DNA from: Verrucomicrobiaceae bacterium
GTDB lineage: Bacteria; Verrucomicrobiota; Verrucomicrobiia; Verrucomicrobiales; Verrucomicrobiaceae
Direction: 5' to 3'
Length of the DNA stretch: 64,000 nt
Assembly: GCA_947458455.1 (NCBI GenBank)
Contig: CANGYJ010000009.1
Location: 248,001 to 312,000 of the forward strand
The notes beneath the pieces are model-generated. The model was not told the origin of the DNA. It was given only the letters and a program-made list of their open reading frames with translations, and searched no databases. This document shows positions 1 to 10,520 of the stretch, piece after piece. The number at the start of each line of letters is the position of its first letter. Position 1 is the stretch's first letter. Made by a program: the position numbers and the translations under genes.

Positions 1-1159
1 GGCCACGAAGGATGGGATCGATGCCGTTGGTGGCATACACGGGCAGATTGAAGAAGGCGTGGCGTAGCGCCAGCGGCGTACCAGCCACATCTGTGCCGTC
101 GGCGTTGCGCAAGAGGATCTGCGGCGAGAGCAGCGTGTGGCCGAGGCGGTAGGCGGCGGTGGCGAATTCATTCGAGACGCCGGTGTTCACCGTGGCGTCG
201 TAGCCGCGATAAGCAGGCAGCGCATTGCCGATGAGCACGGGGAGGAACTCGCGGTAGGTGATGGCCTGAATTTCAGCGGCCACGATCATGCGGGCGAATT
301 GATACGTCTCTTCGTCGTCCACGCCGGGGTTCGCTTTTTGATACTCGGTGGCCCAGTAGTTGTGCTCGCGAACGAAGAGCGTTTGGATGGCCATGAGGCC
401 GATCTGCTCATTTACGCGCACATCTCCGGCGAGGTAAAACACGGGTCCGGGAGGTGCGTTCGGCAACCCGGCGGTGTTGAAGGGCAGCAGATCGCCTTCG
501 CTGACTTTCAAGCGGCCCGTTCCATCAAGAGAACGCAGGCCGGTGGCACGCGCGGCATCGGAACCATAGACCATCGAGGCGTCGATGTAGGCGGTGATGG
601 CGTTCGTTTGCTCGCGTTTGCCGCTGGTCATCGTGTAAATCGAGCGGGAGAGCGGGATGGTGGCCGTGCCGGTGCTGGTGGGGTCAAACGAGGGATCGCC
701 AGCTGGCACGAGGATGGGGAAGGCCTCGGCAGGCGTGGCGGTCATCGTTTCATCGAGATCGTGGTCGATGAACTGGCCCCACTGCCAGAGCATGTCGCTA
801 GCCCCGCGTGAATTCGGGCGCAGCATGGGCTGTTTGACGACCGCATTGCTCACGGCGCGGGCGCTGGGCCTCGTGGCACCGGCGGGTGAACTGGCTCCAT
901 CGTCATATTCCGAGGGCGCGAGACGGATGAAGGCCTGTCCGGGCGTTCCCCAGGCGGCATTGGCGGTGTTGTTCGCGGAGCCATCGACGCTGCGAAATTC
1001 CGCCGGCAGGTCAAAGTCCGTGGCGGAACCGCCGGTGTTCGAGCCGGGCTTGTGCGCCCCCGGCTTCGGCGGCTGCGGGCGTGGGATCGGTGGCTGCTGA
1101 GCAAAGCCGCTGCTCAGAGCGAGCAGCAGCGCGGTGTGGATGAGGCCTGTGGTTTTCAT
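1..1159 (-). CDS. Animal-type heme peroxidase, secreted (3' end outside window)
   Basis: This is a heme-dependent peroxidase of the myeloperoxidase/peroxidasin superfamily, which oxidises halides or organic substrates with H2O2. The first 386 residues lie in the window. A signal peptide covers about residues 1-20, followed by a Pro-rich linker. The distal histidine is H133 in WGQFIDHDLDET. The Arg/Glu pair of the family is seen as R248 and E251 in GDVRVNE. REHN follows at 264-267, and the proximal histidine is H341 in AAYRLGHTLLSP. The family fold continues (FNLPVYATNGIDPILRG) to the left edge, so the C-terminus is missing only because of the window boundary. The ATG at 1159 is chosen because it directly precedes the signal peptide. 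The export location is inferred; the physiological substrate cannot be told. Confidence 0.93.
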   Translation of the reverse strand, partial: MKTTGLIHTALLLALSSGFAQQPPIPRPQPPKPGAHKPGSNTGGSATDFDLPAEFRSVDGSANNTANAAWGTPGQAFIRLAPSEYDDGASSPAGATRPSARAVSNAVVKQPMLRPNSRGASDMLWQWGQFIDHDLDETMTATPAEAFPILVPAGDPSFDPTSTGTATIPLSRSIYTMTSGKREQTNAITAYIDASMVYGSDAARATGLRSLDGTGRLKVSEGDLLPFNTAGLPNAPPGPVFYLAGDVRVNEQIGLMAIQTLFVREHNYWATEYQKANPGVDDEETYQFARMIVAAEIQAITYREFLPVLIGNALPAYRGYDATVNTGVSNEFATAAYRLGHTLLSPQILLRNADGTDVAGTPLALRHAFFNLPVYATNGIDPILRG

Positions 1160-1379
1160 GACGATGCGGTGGTTGTTGGTTAAGGCGGGATCGCCGGTTC
1201 GAATCGGTGTCCGTTGCTGTGGAAAGCCCGCCGAGCCTAAACCCCCGGCCTCGCCGAAAATGAATGATCGTTTATCTGCGAAGGTTGGGCGATGGCCGTG
1301 CGTTTGGGGCGGGTTTTAGTCGCCGTGAAGGCATGAAATGGCCCGTTGCTTTCACCACGGCGGATGGCAAAATCCCGAC

Positions 1380-1565
1380 ATGAGTCCATCCACGATTGAG
1401 ATCGAAAACCCGTCGCGCCAAGTTCCGGACAGGCAGGCAAAACCGGTCGTGAAGCCCGATCAGCGCTGGCGTGAGGCTTTTGGCGCCATGCGTGGGGAGC
1501 CGCTTCTGCGTGAGGCCGCCGCTCTGGGAGCGGAATGGCGTCAGAGTGAGAATCAGCGCCGCTGA
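1380..1565 (+). CDS. Small antitoxin-like protein upstream of PIN toxin
   Basis: This 61-aa protein (MSPSTIEIENPSRQVPDRQ at the start) sits 3 nt ahead of a PIN-domain gene, the usual position for a VapB-type antitoxin. The N-terminus could fit a short DNA-binding strand. The second half (QRWREAFGAMRGEPLLREAA) is helical and charged and would suit toxin binding. No recognisable AbrB or ribbon-helix-helix signature was identified, so the assignment rests mainly on position and size. A longer reading from an upstream ATG at 1338 is possible. The 1380 start gives a compact antitoxin of normal size. Together with the next gene it probably forms a two-gene autoregulated operon. Confidence 0.6.
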   Translation: MSPSTIEIENPSRQVPDRQAKPVVKPDQRWREAFGAMRGEPLLREAAALGAEWRQSENQRR

Positions 1566-1568
1566 GCC

Positions 1569-1991
1569 ATGTTTGTCGTGCTCGATACCAATCACTTCAC
1601 CGAGTTCATCGACGCCTCGGCGTTGGGAAGCATCTTGATGGGCCGTATCGACGAACGCGAAGCGCAGGTATTCTCATGCATTACCGCGGCAGAGGAAAGC
1701 CTGCGTGGATGGCTGGCTTTGCTGAACCGCAAGAAACCCGGGCAAGAGCAACTCGAAGCCTATTCGAAACTCCAACGCTGCTTGGAGACGCTCGGCAAAT
1801 TCAGCATCCTGCCATTCGATCAAGACGCGGCAGACCATTTTCAACGTCTCCAAGGTGAGCGAATTCCCATCGGCACGATGGATCTCAAAATCGCCTCCAT
1901 CTGCATCGCTTACGATGCCACCTTGCTATCGAGAAACCTGGTGGACTTCCAAAAAGTGCCCGGCCTGCGAGTCGAGAACTGGCTTGATTGA
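1569..1991 (+). CDS. PIN-domain ribonuclease toxin (VapC-like)
   Basis: This 140-aa PIN-domain protein is probably the RNA-cleaving toxin of a type II toxin-antitoxin pair. The first acidic residue appears in VVLDTNHFTEF (D6), a central Glu in TAAEESLRG, and the C-terminal acidic residue in the conserved MDLKIASICIAYDATLLSRN block. It ends VPGLRVENW, typical of VapC proteins, and has the usual family length. The start codon follows the antitoxin stop by 3 nt, so translation is probably coupled. The RNA target is unknown. The pair is a chromosomal module, separate from the PIN gene on the island at 45.6 kb. Confidence 0.85.
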   Translation: MFVVLDTNHFTEFIDASALGSILMGRIDEREAQVFSCITAAEESLRGWLALLNRKKPGQEQLEAYSKLQRCLETLGKFSILPFDQDAADHFQRLQGERIPIGTMDLKIASICIAYDATLLSRNLVDFQKVPGLRVENWLD

Positions 1992-2039
1992 TCAAAGGCG
2001 CTTCAAAGCTCCTCCTTGACCATCCTGACCATCTCTTGA

Positions 2040-4052
<2,013 letters not shown>

Positions 4053-4061
4053 GGCCTATCC

Positions 4062-5357
4062 TCACGGCTTCCACCACGCATCCACCTTCGCTGTCAGCGC
4101 CTTCACCTTCTCGGCATTCGCTCCAGCGAGGTTTTTCTCCTCGGTGGGATCGTTTTGGAGGTCGTAGAGTTCGACGACGTCGGCGGGCTGGTTGGCGGCG
4201 TGGGGAAGGATGAGCTTGTTGTGGCCGTCGATGATCCAGCGCCATTTGAGGCTGCTCTGCGCGGGGTTTTCCATGCTGATGTAGTTGTGCGTGAAGCACT
4301 CGCCAAAGATCGTGGTGCGGGCGGTGACGGCCTGATCGTCGAGGAGGTCAATGCCAGGCATCTTGGACGTGGGGGCGAGCCCGGCGGCCTTCAGCAGCGT
4401 GGGGGCGAGGTCGATGCTCTGGGCGAGGCTTTCGTGCATGCGGGGCTTCACCTTGCCGGGCCAGCGGATCATGATCGGTGTGCGCAAACCGCCGTCATAC
4501 TGGCTTTGCTTGGATTTATCGGCGTAGCGTCCGGTTTGTGGGTTGGTGATCCAGCCGTTGTCGGTCACATAGACGATGATGGTGTTCTCCTTGAGGCCCT
4601 GGTCGTCGATGTGCTTTACCAGCTCGCCGCAGGTTTCATCGAACCAATCGACCATGGCGTAGTATTTGGCGATGTGGAGGTTCGGGACCTTGTCTTTGTA
4701 TTTCGCCAGCAGGCGCTCCGGTGGCGTGTGCGGATCATGCGGCATCATGGGCGCATACCAGACGAGGAAGGGCTTTGCCTGCTTCTTGGCCTCGCCGATG
4801 AAGTCGTAGATGGGCTGCATGGTTTTGCGGCCGATGTCGAGACCCTTGTCGCCATGGCGCCTACCCTCGGTCATGCCGTGGGTGAAGCCGCCGCGTGAGT
4901 AGTGCTTCTGCCACCACTTGCCGGTTTGCAGGCTGAGGTAGCCTTTCTCTTTGAGCTGGGCAGGCAGCGTGCCGGCGGCTTCGAGGAACTGGCTCATCTT
5001 TTCGCGACCCGCCTCGAAGGCGGGGTCAGCGGGGCCTTTTTTCTTCCCCTTCCCTTTCGCAGCGCCAGGCACAATGGGCGGGTCGTTGCTGGTGACGAGG
5101 TGCTGGTGCGGATATTGGCCGGTGATGATGGTGGCGAGGCTGGGGCAGCACAGGCTGCTGGTCACATAGCCGCGTTTGAAGGTGAGGCTCTCGCTGGCGA
5201 GGCGGTCGAGGTGCGGCGTTTGCACCACGGGATGGCCCATGAAGCCATAGTCGCTCCACAATTGATCGTCGGAGATAATCATGACGATGTTCGGCGGCGC
5301 ATCGGCGGCCCGAAGCGTGGCGATGGCGAGGAGGCTCAATAGAAGGAGGCGGATCAT
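4062..5357 (-). CDS. Secreted arylsulfatase-family protein
   Basis: This 431-aa type I sulfatase probably desulfates extracellular polysaccharides, as in many Verrucomicrobiota and Planctomycetota. The N-terminus MIRLLLLSLLAIATLRAADA is a signal peptide, which decides the start at 5357 over more upstream codons. Metal-binding D30/D31 lie in MIISDDQLWSD. The active-site signature is SSLCCPSLATIITG with C70 as the formylglycine residue (C-x-P-S). The usual arginine of CxPSR is leucine here. YVTDNG and later His/Lys motifs complete the alkaline-phosphatase-like fold. Formylglycine formation would need a maturase encoded elsewhere. The substrate is not predictable. Confidence 0.92.
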   Translation of the reverse strand: MIRLLLLSLLAIATLRAADAPPNIVMIISDDQLWSDYGFMGHPVVQTPHLDRLASESLTFKRGYVTSSLCCPSLATIITGQYPHQHLVTSNDPPIVPGAAKGKGKKKGPADPAFEAGREKMSQFLEAAGTLPAQLKEKGYLSLQTGKWWQKHYSRGGFTHGMTEGRRHGDKGLDIGRKTMQPIYDFIGEAKKQAKPFLVWYAPMMPHDPHTPPERLLAKYKDKVPNLHIAKYYAMVDWFDETCGELVKHIDDQGLKENTIIVYVTDNGWITNPQTGRYADKSKQSQYDGGLRTPIMIRWPGKVKPRMHESLAQSIDLAPTLLKAAGLAPTSKMPGIDLLDDQAVTARTTIFGECFTHNYISMENPAQSSLKWRWIIDGHNKLILPHAANQPADVVELYDLQNDPTEEKNLAGANAEKVKALTAKVDAWWKP

Positions 5358-5600
5358 GGGGCGGCGTGAACGAGCGGCGCGGAGGAAATCTTGCCAGGTG
5401 TTGCTGACGTGGCTTTCGTGCCAACTTCGCACTGGAATGATAGCCCTCGAAACTTTTGCTGAAGCATTGGTGCAGAAATAAGTATTTACATGCACTGAGC
5501 GCAGAGGCATAACCGCGCCCATCAACTCTTTCCGCCTATCGAATCAACTTCACTGAACTGACATAAACCAATTTGCGTGCTGCCCGCGAGGGCGGCGGGG

Positions 5601-5725
5601 CCACTTCGAAACTACCAGGTTATCACAACTGCCCACCGCATCCGATCAACAAGGGAGACGCGCCCGCATGGGGCGCGGTCTGCACCGCGCCTGATCGGAT
5701 GGGTGCCTGGTAGTACCCGAAGTGG
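5601..5725. repeat. 125-bp imperfect palindrome (intergenic REP/MITE-like element)
   Basis: Nested inverted repeats span this segment. Outer arms at 5601-5619 and 5706-5725 pair with one small indel (CCACTTCG...ACTACCAGG). Inner 10-bp arms at 5639-5648 and 5692-5701 (CATCCGATCA) pair perfectly. A GC-rich hairpin (CGCGCCC/GGGGCGCG) lies at the centre. The whole could form a cruciform or a long RNA hairpin. It lies in the 446-bp gap upstream of the gene at 5804 and contains no credible gene. It may act as a bidirectional terminator or be a non-autonomous mobile repeat. Confidence 0.8.
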
Positions 5726-5803
5726 AGGTAGCGGCAGGCCGTCGCCCTCTTTTATGGCCTCGAAGCATTGGAACACGATTTTCCTGCAAACCCGATAAAC
5801 GCC

Positions 5804-6586
5804 ATGAAACCAAACTGCTCACTCAACTTCGCAGGCTGCCTGTCCTTCATAATCCTCGCCACCGTAGCGGGGATATTCGCCCAAGAGACCTCGCCGAAGC
5901 TGATTCAAAACCCGCGCATCTTGTATTCGAGCACGGTTCGCCATGCGGATGGCGGGACGACGACTTACCAGCGCATCGAGCCACCCACGGCGGCGCAACT
6001 CGCGGCGCTTCAACCGGCTCCGCAGGTTTCCACGACGCATGCTGCGCCTCTACCGTCAATCTTGAGCGTAACGGCTCGCGTTTATGAGGGCACTCTGACG
6101 GAGATCAAATGGCTTCACAACGGGGTTGAGTGTCGGGCGTGGAGCAGCGTGGATTTCCGCCTGCTGGAGGCGATACCGCAGTTCGAGCAGGATGGGGTGA
6201 CACGGCGGCTGATGTCCATTACGATGTGGATGCGGCGGCCTCCTGCGGGTGGGGGGCCGCTGCGACCCTGGCCGGATTTTCCTGCGGAAGTGCTGGCGGC
6301 GGTGCCGGTAGGCCGCAGGGCATGGTACACACTGATGGAGTTCAACGGACCGGCGGCGATGGAGAATGAGGCCTGTGCGGCGCTGGATGCGCTGCACAAC
6401 TATGTGGAGGCACACTTGGCGGTCTTGCAGGCGCGTCGTGTGCAGCGTGAGGCTCAAAAAGTGGCGGAGGCGGCTTACAAGCTGGCGCATCCCGAGCCTC
6501 CTCCACCTCCCGCGCATACAATCATCCAACTGTGGAAGACGCCGCAGGCAGACATCCAAACACTCAAACCGGAGGGCCAGCCATGA
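5804..6586 (+). CDS. Secreted protein of unknown function
   Basis: I do not recognise this 260-aa protein. The start MKPNCSLNFAGCLSFIILATVAGIFAQ is a good signal peptide and fixes the ATG at 5804. The central part contains W-rich segments (ITEIKWLHNGVECRAWSSVDF is only approximate in reading, around residues 85-110). The C-terminus is helical and charged and ends in a Pro-rich stretch (HPEPPPPPAHTI). Its stop codon overlaps the next start (ATGA at 6583), so the two are translationally coupled. It probably forms a small exported-protein operon with the following gene and perhaps the one at 8835. Confidence 0.75.
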   Translation: MKPNCSLNFAGCLSFIILATVAGIFAQETSPKLIQNPRILYSSTVRHADGGTTTYQRIEPPTAAQLAALQPAPQVSTTHAAPLPSILSVTARVYEGTLTEIKWLHNGVECRAWSSVDFRLLEAIPQFEQDGVTRRLMSITMWMRRPPAGGGPLRPWPDFPAEVLAAVPVGRRAWYTLMEFNGPAAMENEACAALDALHNYVEAHLAVLQARRVQREAQKVAEAAYKLAHPEPPPPPAHTIIQLWKTPQADIQTLKPEGQP

Positions 6587-8823
6587 GCACACATTTTTTG
6601 ATGTTTGGGGTCGTGGGCATGATCCTTAGCTGCTCGGGTGCCTTGAGAGCACAAACAGCAAGTAGCCCTAGTGAGGGCTTGTGCGCTGTTCCGGGCACTT
6701 CGGCGGGCGTGATGCAAATCTGCTGGTGGGGCAAGGCTGGACGCAGCTACTTCTTGCAGACGAATCCGACGCTTCATCCTTTGACTTGGTCTTACGCGGA
6801 TGTGGTGGAGACGGGTGCCAATTCCGTGCTCTCCTACAGTCTGGTTCAGAGCACAGCTCAGCGGATGTTTGTGCGGCTCGTCTATACGGACTCCCCCAAC
6901 GGCGGGAATGCGGCGCTGGCGGATTTTGACGGTGACGGCCTTACCAATGCCCAGGAGGTGGCGGCGCTTGGCCCTCATAGCGATCCTTTCGTCGCGGACT
7001 CGGACTGGGACGGCTATTCGGACTCCGTGGAGGCCCTGGTAGGCACCGGGGCCAACAACCAGCAATCCAGCCCCAACACGAACCCGCCCAGCGGCCCGCT
7101 CAATCCCGATCCGGGTTACCGATATGGATTGCGACTGGATTATGCTAACAAATACATGTCGGCCACCTACTCCGGCTCCATTCCTTCCAGCGGAACCGCC
7201 TCACACAGCACCCAGGTATCAGCCCATCATGCCAGCAACCCGATCCAGTGGATTCAGCCATCTGCTACGGTCACAACCGGGAATACGACATCCGATCTCA
7301 TCAGCCTGTATGAAGGCGCTGGCTTCTTGAGTCCTGCCTACCGTCTCTTCAATGGTTACAGCGGATTCTGGATGGACTGTAATTGGAGCTTTACAGACAA
7401 CACGCAACTGGTGGGTGGAAATCGCTCCATCTCCAGTGAGACCAACCGGAACATGATAGAGGTGACAGTGAACGCGTCTCCAGGAGCGCCGGGGTGGGCG
7501 CGGCGTTCGCTGGTACTGCTGCTGTACGAATCTGGATGGACGACCAACTTCATCACCAAGGCCGGAAGGATCATGGTGACACCGCACAACCTCTTGGTAG
7601 ACAATACGATAAAAGATCATGCCAAGGCCGGATCAGGCCCCGGACGCGTCGTTATCAGCCCTAAACTGGAGGCGGCAGGCAACGATGATGACCCCTCTTC
7701 GAACCGGATAAACTGGTTCCAGGATCTGCACGGCTACGTGTTTGATTTGGACATCGAGCCGGATGCCAATATGGCGGGCGTGATCGGTGACTTAGTGCCC
7801 TCAATAAAGCCGGACAGCCTAGTGCGGCATTTTGTGACACCGAAAAAGAGCGCCGAGCTACCGCAGGACCATGTGGAGCTGAAGGCGGGCGGAGTGAGCG
7901 CGGCGAACTTTACCACTTTTTTCGAATGGGATGGTGACGGTCAACAGGGCAGCGCCTCCAATCAATACAAGGTGAGCCGCGCAGAAACCGGCAGCGGCCC
8001 CAAGAAAGTGAAGATTAAGAGCAAGCAGACAGGTGACGTCGTGGCCGAGATGCATGTCTGGGTCGTGTGGTGCAGTTTTGGAACACCTATTGAACGGCCT
8101 CTACAAAAGTGGGCTGCAAATATTGTCTCCATGGATGGCACCTCAGGTCCAGGCTTTGCCATTCGGGGAGGATACGACTTTCGATGTGATATAATTCCAC
8201 AGGGTGTTGTGTCTATGACGGAACTAGACCGCCCAGACTTATCTGGGCCACCAGAGTATAGTGGTGCCCGCATAAGCCCACCGGGCAAGGGTTCAATCCA
8301 TTTTGCTAGTGGAGGCGATCTTGATAATGGTGTGGGCGCAAAATGGGATATGACCCGTATTGTTCGCTGCCATGTGTTAAATCCAAATCTAGTCCCAAAA
8401 GCGATGCTGTTGAACTCTAGTGGCGTGATGTTTCAGCTTCAACCTATCGCAGATGATTTTCCGGCTCAGTATCCAGCTCTATCAACGGTTATAGGAAACG
8501 ACGATGCAGACGTTAGCGATGAATCAAACGTTCCTTATTCAAGCTATCAACCTGCGACTGATTTTGACCCACCTTCCCACAACGAAGGTGAGCTTTCCTC
8601 GACTGATTACCCGACAATAGGTCTGAGAAATGCAGGAGGCAGCAACGGAAATACCTTCGAGGTGCGATTTCACTTCAATGAGTTTGTTCGGATGTTGATC
8701 GGGCAGAAATGGTATGTTTGTTCTGCTTATAAAGAATGGAAACTGCACGCCTCATTCGTCCGTGTAAATGGTGCTTGGGGTGATGGACAATCCGCCTTAG
8801 AGCTCAACAACGCAGGATTTTAA
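6583..8823 (+). CDS. Large secreted protein with calcium-binding thrombospondin-3-like repeat
   Basis: This 746-aa protein has an N-terminal signal peptide (MSTHFLMFGVVGMILSCSGALRAQ) that selects the ATG at 6583. A short beta-rich region follows, then a thrombospondin type 3-like Ca2+-binding segment at about 100-140 (DFDGDGLTNAQEV, DSDWDGYSDSVEAL), common in Verrucomicrobiota surface proteins. The remaining 580 residues match no family I recognise. They are rich in Gly, Asn, Ser and Pro, as in extracellular beta proteins. From about base 8,080 the base composition becomes much more AT-rich while the frame stays open, suggesting a composite origin. The next gene at 8835 shares the AT-rich character. 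Confidence 0.8.
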   Translation: MSTHFLMFGVVGMILSCSGALRAQTASSPSEGLCAVPGTSAGVMQICWWGKAGRSYFLQTNPTLHPLTWSYADVVETGANSVLSYSLVQSTAQRMFVRLVYTDSPNGGNAALADFDGDGLTNAQEVAALGPHSDPFVADSDWDGYSDSVEALVGTGANNQQSSPNTNPPSGPLNPDPGYRYGLRLDYANKYMSATYSGSIPSSGTASHSTQVSAHHASNPIQWIQPSATVTTGNTTSDLISLYEGAGFLSPAYRLFNGYSGFWMDCNWSFTDNTQLVGGNRSISSETNRNMIEVTVNASPGAPGWARRSLVLLLYESGWTTNFITKAGRIMVTPHNLLVDNTIKDHAKAGSGPGRVVISPKLEAAGNDDDPSSNRINWFQDLHGYVFDLDIEPDANMAGVIGDLVPSIKPDSLVRHFVTPKKSAELPQDHVELKAGGVSAANFTTFFEWDGDGQQGSASNQYKVSRAETGSGPKKVKIKSKQTGDVVAEMHVWVVWCSFGTPIERPLQKWAANIVSMDGTSGPGFAIRGGYDFRCDIIPQGVVSMTELDRPDLSGPPEYSGARISPPGKGSIHFASGGDLDNGVGAKWDMTRIVRCHVLNPNLVPKAMLLNSSGVMFQLQPIADDFPAQYPALSTVIGNDDADVSDESNVPYSSYQPATDFDPPSHNEGELSSTDYPTIGLRNAGGSNGNTFEVRFHFNEFVRMLIGQKWYVCSAYKEWKLHASFVRVNGAWGDGQSALELNNAGF

Positions 8824-8834
8824 CGTCCCAATTT

Positions 8835-9560
8835 ATGTCATACATCTTACGATCCAACTGCTTTAAGTTTTTGACCTTGGTGTTTGTTTTATGCGCAAAC
8901 CTGCAAGCATTCGTCTCCAAGAAAAAGCTGACCGAATGGTCTGAGAAACACCCCCATGCGAATTCACTGGTGGGAGAGTTAGAATCCGCAATGCCAGGCA
9001 ATAATTTGGAGTCTATTCGAGGGATTATGCGAAAAGTCTGGGATCAAGGTTTTCACCAGTTTGTGTATATCGCCGTCACAGAGGATACGAACAACGCCGT
9101 TATAGTAGCTGCGGCTGAGACAATTTCGGAATTTTCGCGAAGTGTAGAATCCGCAGAGTCGCTCTTGTTGGCTCTTGAGAAGTCAGAATGGGTACGGCAT
9201 GTAGTCATGGAAAACAATGGTTACATCACGAGGGAGACTAAGCAGTCACTGGAGAGGGCGCTATGTAAGGTGATCGGTTTAGACATAGAGATCCGGTTAG
9301 AAAAACGCATTCCCTACGAAGTGTTAAAATCGAAGGTTGAGGAGTTTAAATCACGAGCGACTCCGACTCCGGCTAAGCCATTAATTCCTTTATCGCCCGC
9401 CGTGTCTAAGCCTAGCCCATTAATTTTAGCAACTCCCTTGTCGAGCGATGCTCCTATCGAAGAAGCAATGTTAGGTTCCTCGATGTGGTTAGTGACTATT
9501 GGGTTGTTCTTATGTGTAGCAGTTGGCCTTATCTGGAAAATGAGGCGGTCCAGGAAATAG
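8835..9560 (+). CDS. Membrane-anchored protein of unknown function
   Basis: This 241-aa protein has an N-terminal hydrophobic signal (FLTLVFVLCANLQAF). A helical, probably periplasmic domain covers about 28-170, and a Pro/Ser/Thr linker about 175-205. One C-terminal transmembrane helix (WLVTIGLFLCVAVGLIWKM) is followed by a basic tail. The layout resembles a sorting-type anchor in which a soluble domain is held at the inner membrane. It starts 11 nt after the large secreted protein and is AT-rich like the end of that gene, so the two may share transcription and a transferred origin. No family was recognised. Confidence 0.75.
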   Translation: MSYILRSNCFKFLTLVFVLCANLQAFVSKKKLTEWSEKHPHANSLVGELESAMPGNNLESIRGIMRKVWDQGFHQFVYIAVTEDTNNAVIVAAAETISEFSRSVESAESLLLALEKSEWVRHVVMENNGYITRETKQSLERALCKVIGLDIEIRLEKRIPYEVLKSKVEEFKSRATPTPAKPLIPLSPAVSKPSPLILATPLSSDAPIEEAMLGSSMWLVTIGLFLCVAVGLIWKMRRSRK

Positions 9561-9659
9561 CGGTCGTATAGCTTCATATCCGCACCTGTCAGCATGGCGT
9601 GGACGAAATCTTGCCGCGCATGATTTCCTCGCCATCCAATGCGGCCCGCAATCCCCCGC

Positions 9660-10520
9660 ATGAGCGAAACCGTCCCAGCCGTCTCCGTCCGCCACCTCAC
9701 CAAGGTCTTCAAAGGCACCTTGGTGAAGGGTTCGTTCACGGCAGTGAAGGACGTGAGCTTTGAAGTGCAGGCGGGTGAGGTGTATGGCCTCATCGGACCG
9801 AATGGCAGCGGCAAATCGACGACGATGAAGGCCATCCTGGGCCTGCTGGCGCCCACGAAGGGTGAGACGAGCATCTTTGGCAAATCAAGCACGGACGTGG
9901 CGAGCCGCCGTGATGTGGGCTTCCTGCCGGAGAACCCGTATTTCTACAAGCACCTCACCGGCCTGGAGACGTTGCTGTTTTACGGTCGCCTGTGCGGCCT
10001 CGGCGGCCAGAATCTCAAAGATCGGGCGCAAGACATGCTGAAGCTCACCGGCCTCGAATCGGCCGCAGATCGCCGCGTGGGCGGTTTTTCCAAAGGCATG
10101 CTGCAACGGCTCGGGCTGGCGCAGGCTTTGATTCATGATCCACGCCTGCTCGTGCTGGATGAACCAACCGCAGGCGTCGATCCCGCAGGCTCGCGGAAGA
10201 TTCGCGATCTCATCCTCGAAATGAAGCAGCGTGGCCTCACGGTGCTCGTCACCTCTCACCTGCTGGAGCAGATGCAGGAGGTGTGTGACCGCGTGGGCAT
10301 CATGGCCCACGGCAAGATGGTGCGCGAAGGCCGCCTCGATGATCTCACCGCCGTCGAGAACCAGACGGAAATCACCTTGGAAAATGCCAGCGCCGCGCTG
10401 CTGGCTCAAATCGAGCAGCTCGTGAAGGCCAACGGCGGCGGCGCGAAGCTCCTCAGCAGCGGCAAACCACGCACCACGCTCGAACGACTCTTCTTGGAGG
10501 CCACGGACGAAAAATCATGA
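9660..10520 (+). CDS. ABC transporter ATP-binding protein
   Basis: This 286-aa ATPase subunit belongs to an ABC-2 type exporter. The Walker A motif is GPNGSGKST, the Q-loop region reads VGFLPENPYFYKHLTG, the signature is VGGFSKGMLQRLGLAQAL, Walker B with the D-loop is LLVLDEPTAGVDP, and the H-loop is VTSHLLEQ. The CcmA/NatA-like form is typical of ATPases paired with multi-span permeases. The ATG at 9660 is preferred over one seven codons upstream because the domain starts soon after. It overlaps the permease gene by 4 nt (ATGA). The cargo cannot be deduced. Confidence 0.95.
   Translation: MSETVPAVSVRHLTKVFKGTLVKGSFTAVKDVSFEVQAGEVYGLIGPNGSGKSTTMKAILGLLAPTKGETSIFGKSSTDVASRRDVGFLPENPYFYKHLTGLETLLFYGRLCGLGGQNLKDRAQDMLKLTGLESAADRRVGGFSKGMLQRLGLAQALIHDPRLLVLDEPTAGVDPAGSRKIRDLILEMKQRGLTVLVTSHLLEQMQEVCDRVGIMAHGKMVREGRLDDLTAVENQTEITLENASAALLAQIEQLVKANGGGAKLLSSGKPRTTLERLFLEATDEKS

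Noticed and set aside
4155..4898. A 247-codon plus-strand gene
   Set aside because: It is antisense to the sulfatase gene, which has signal peptide and active-site motifs.
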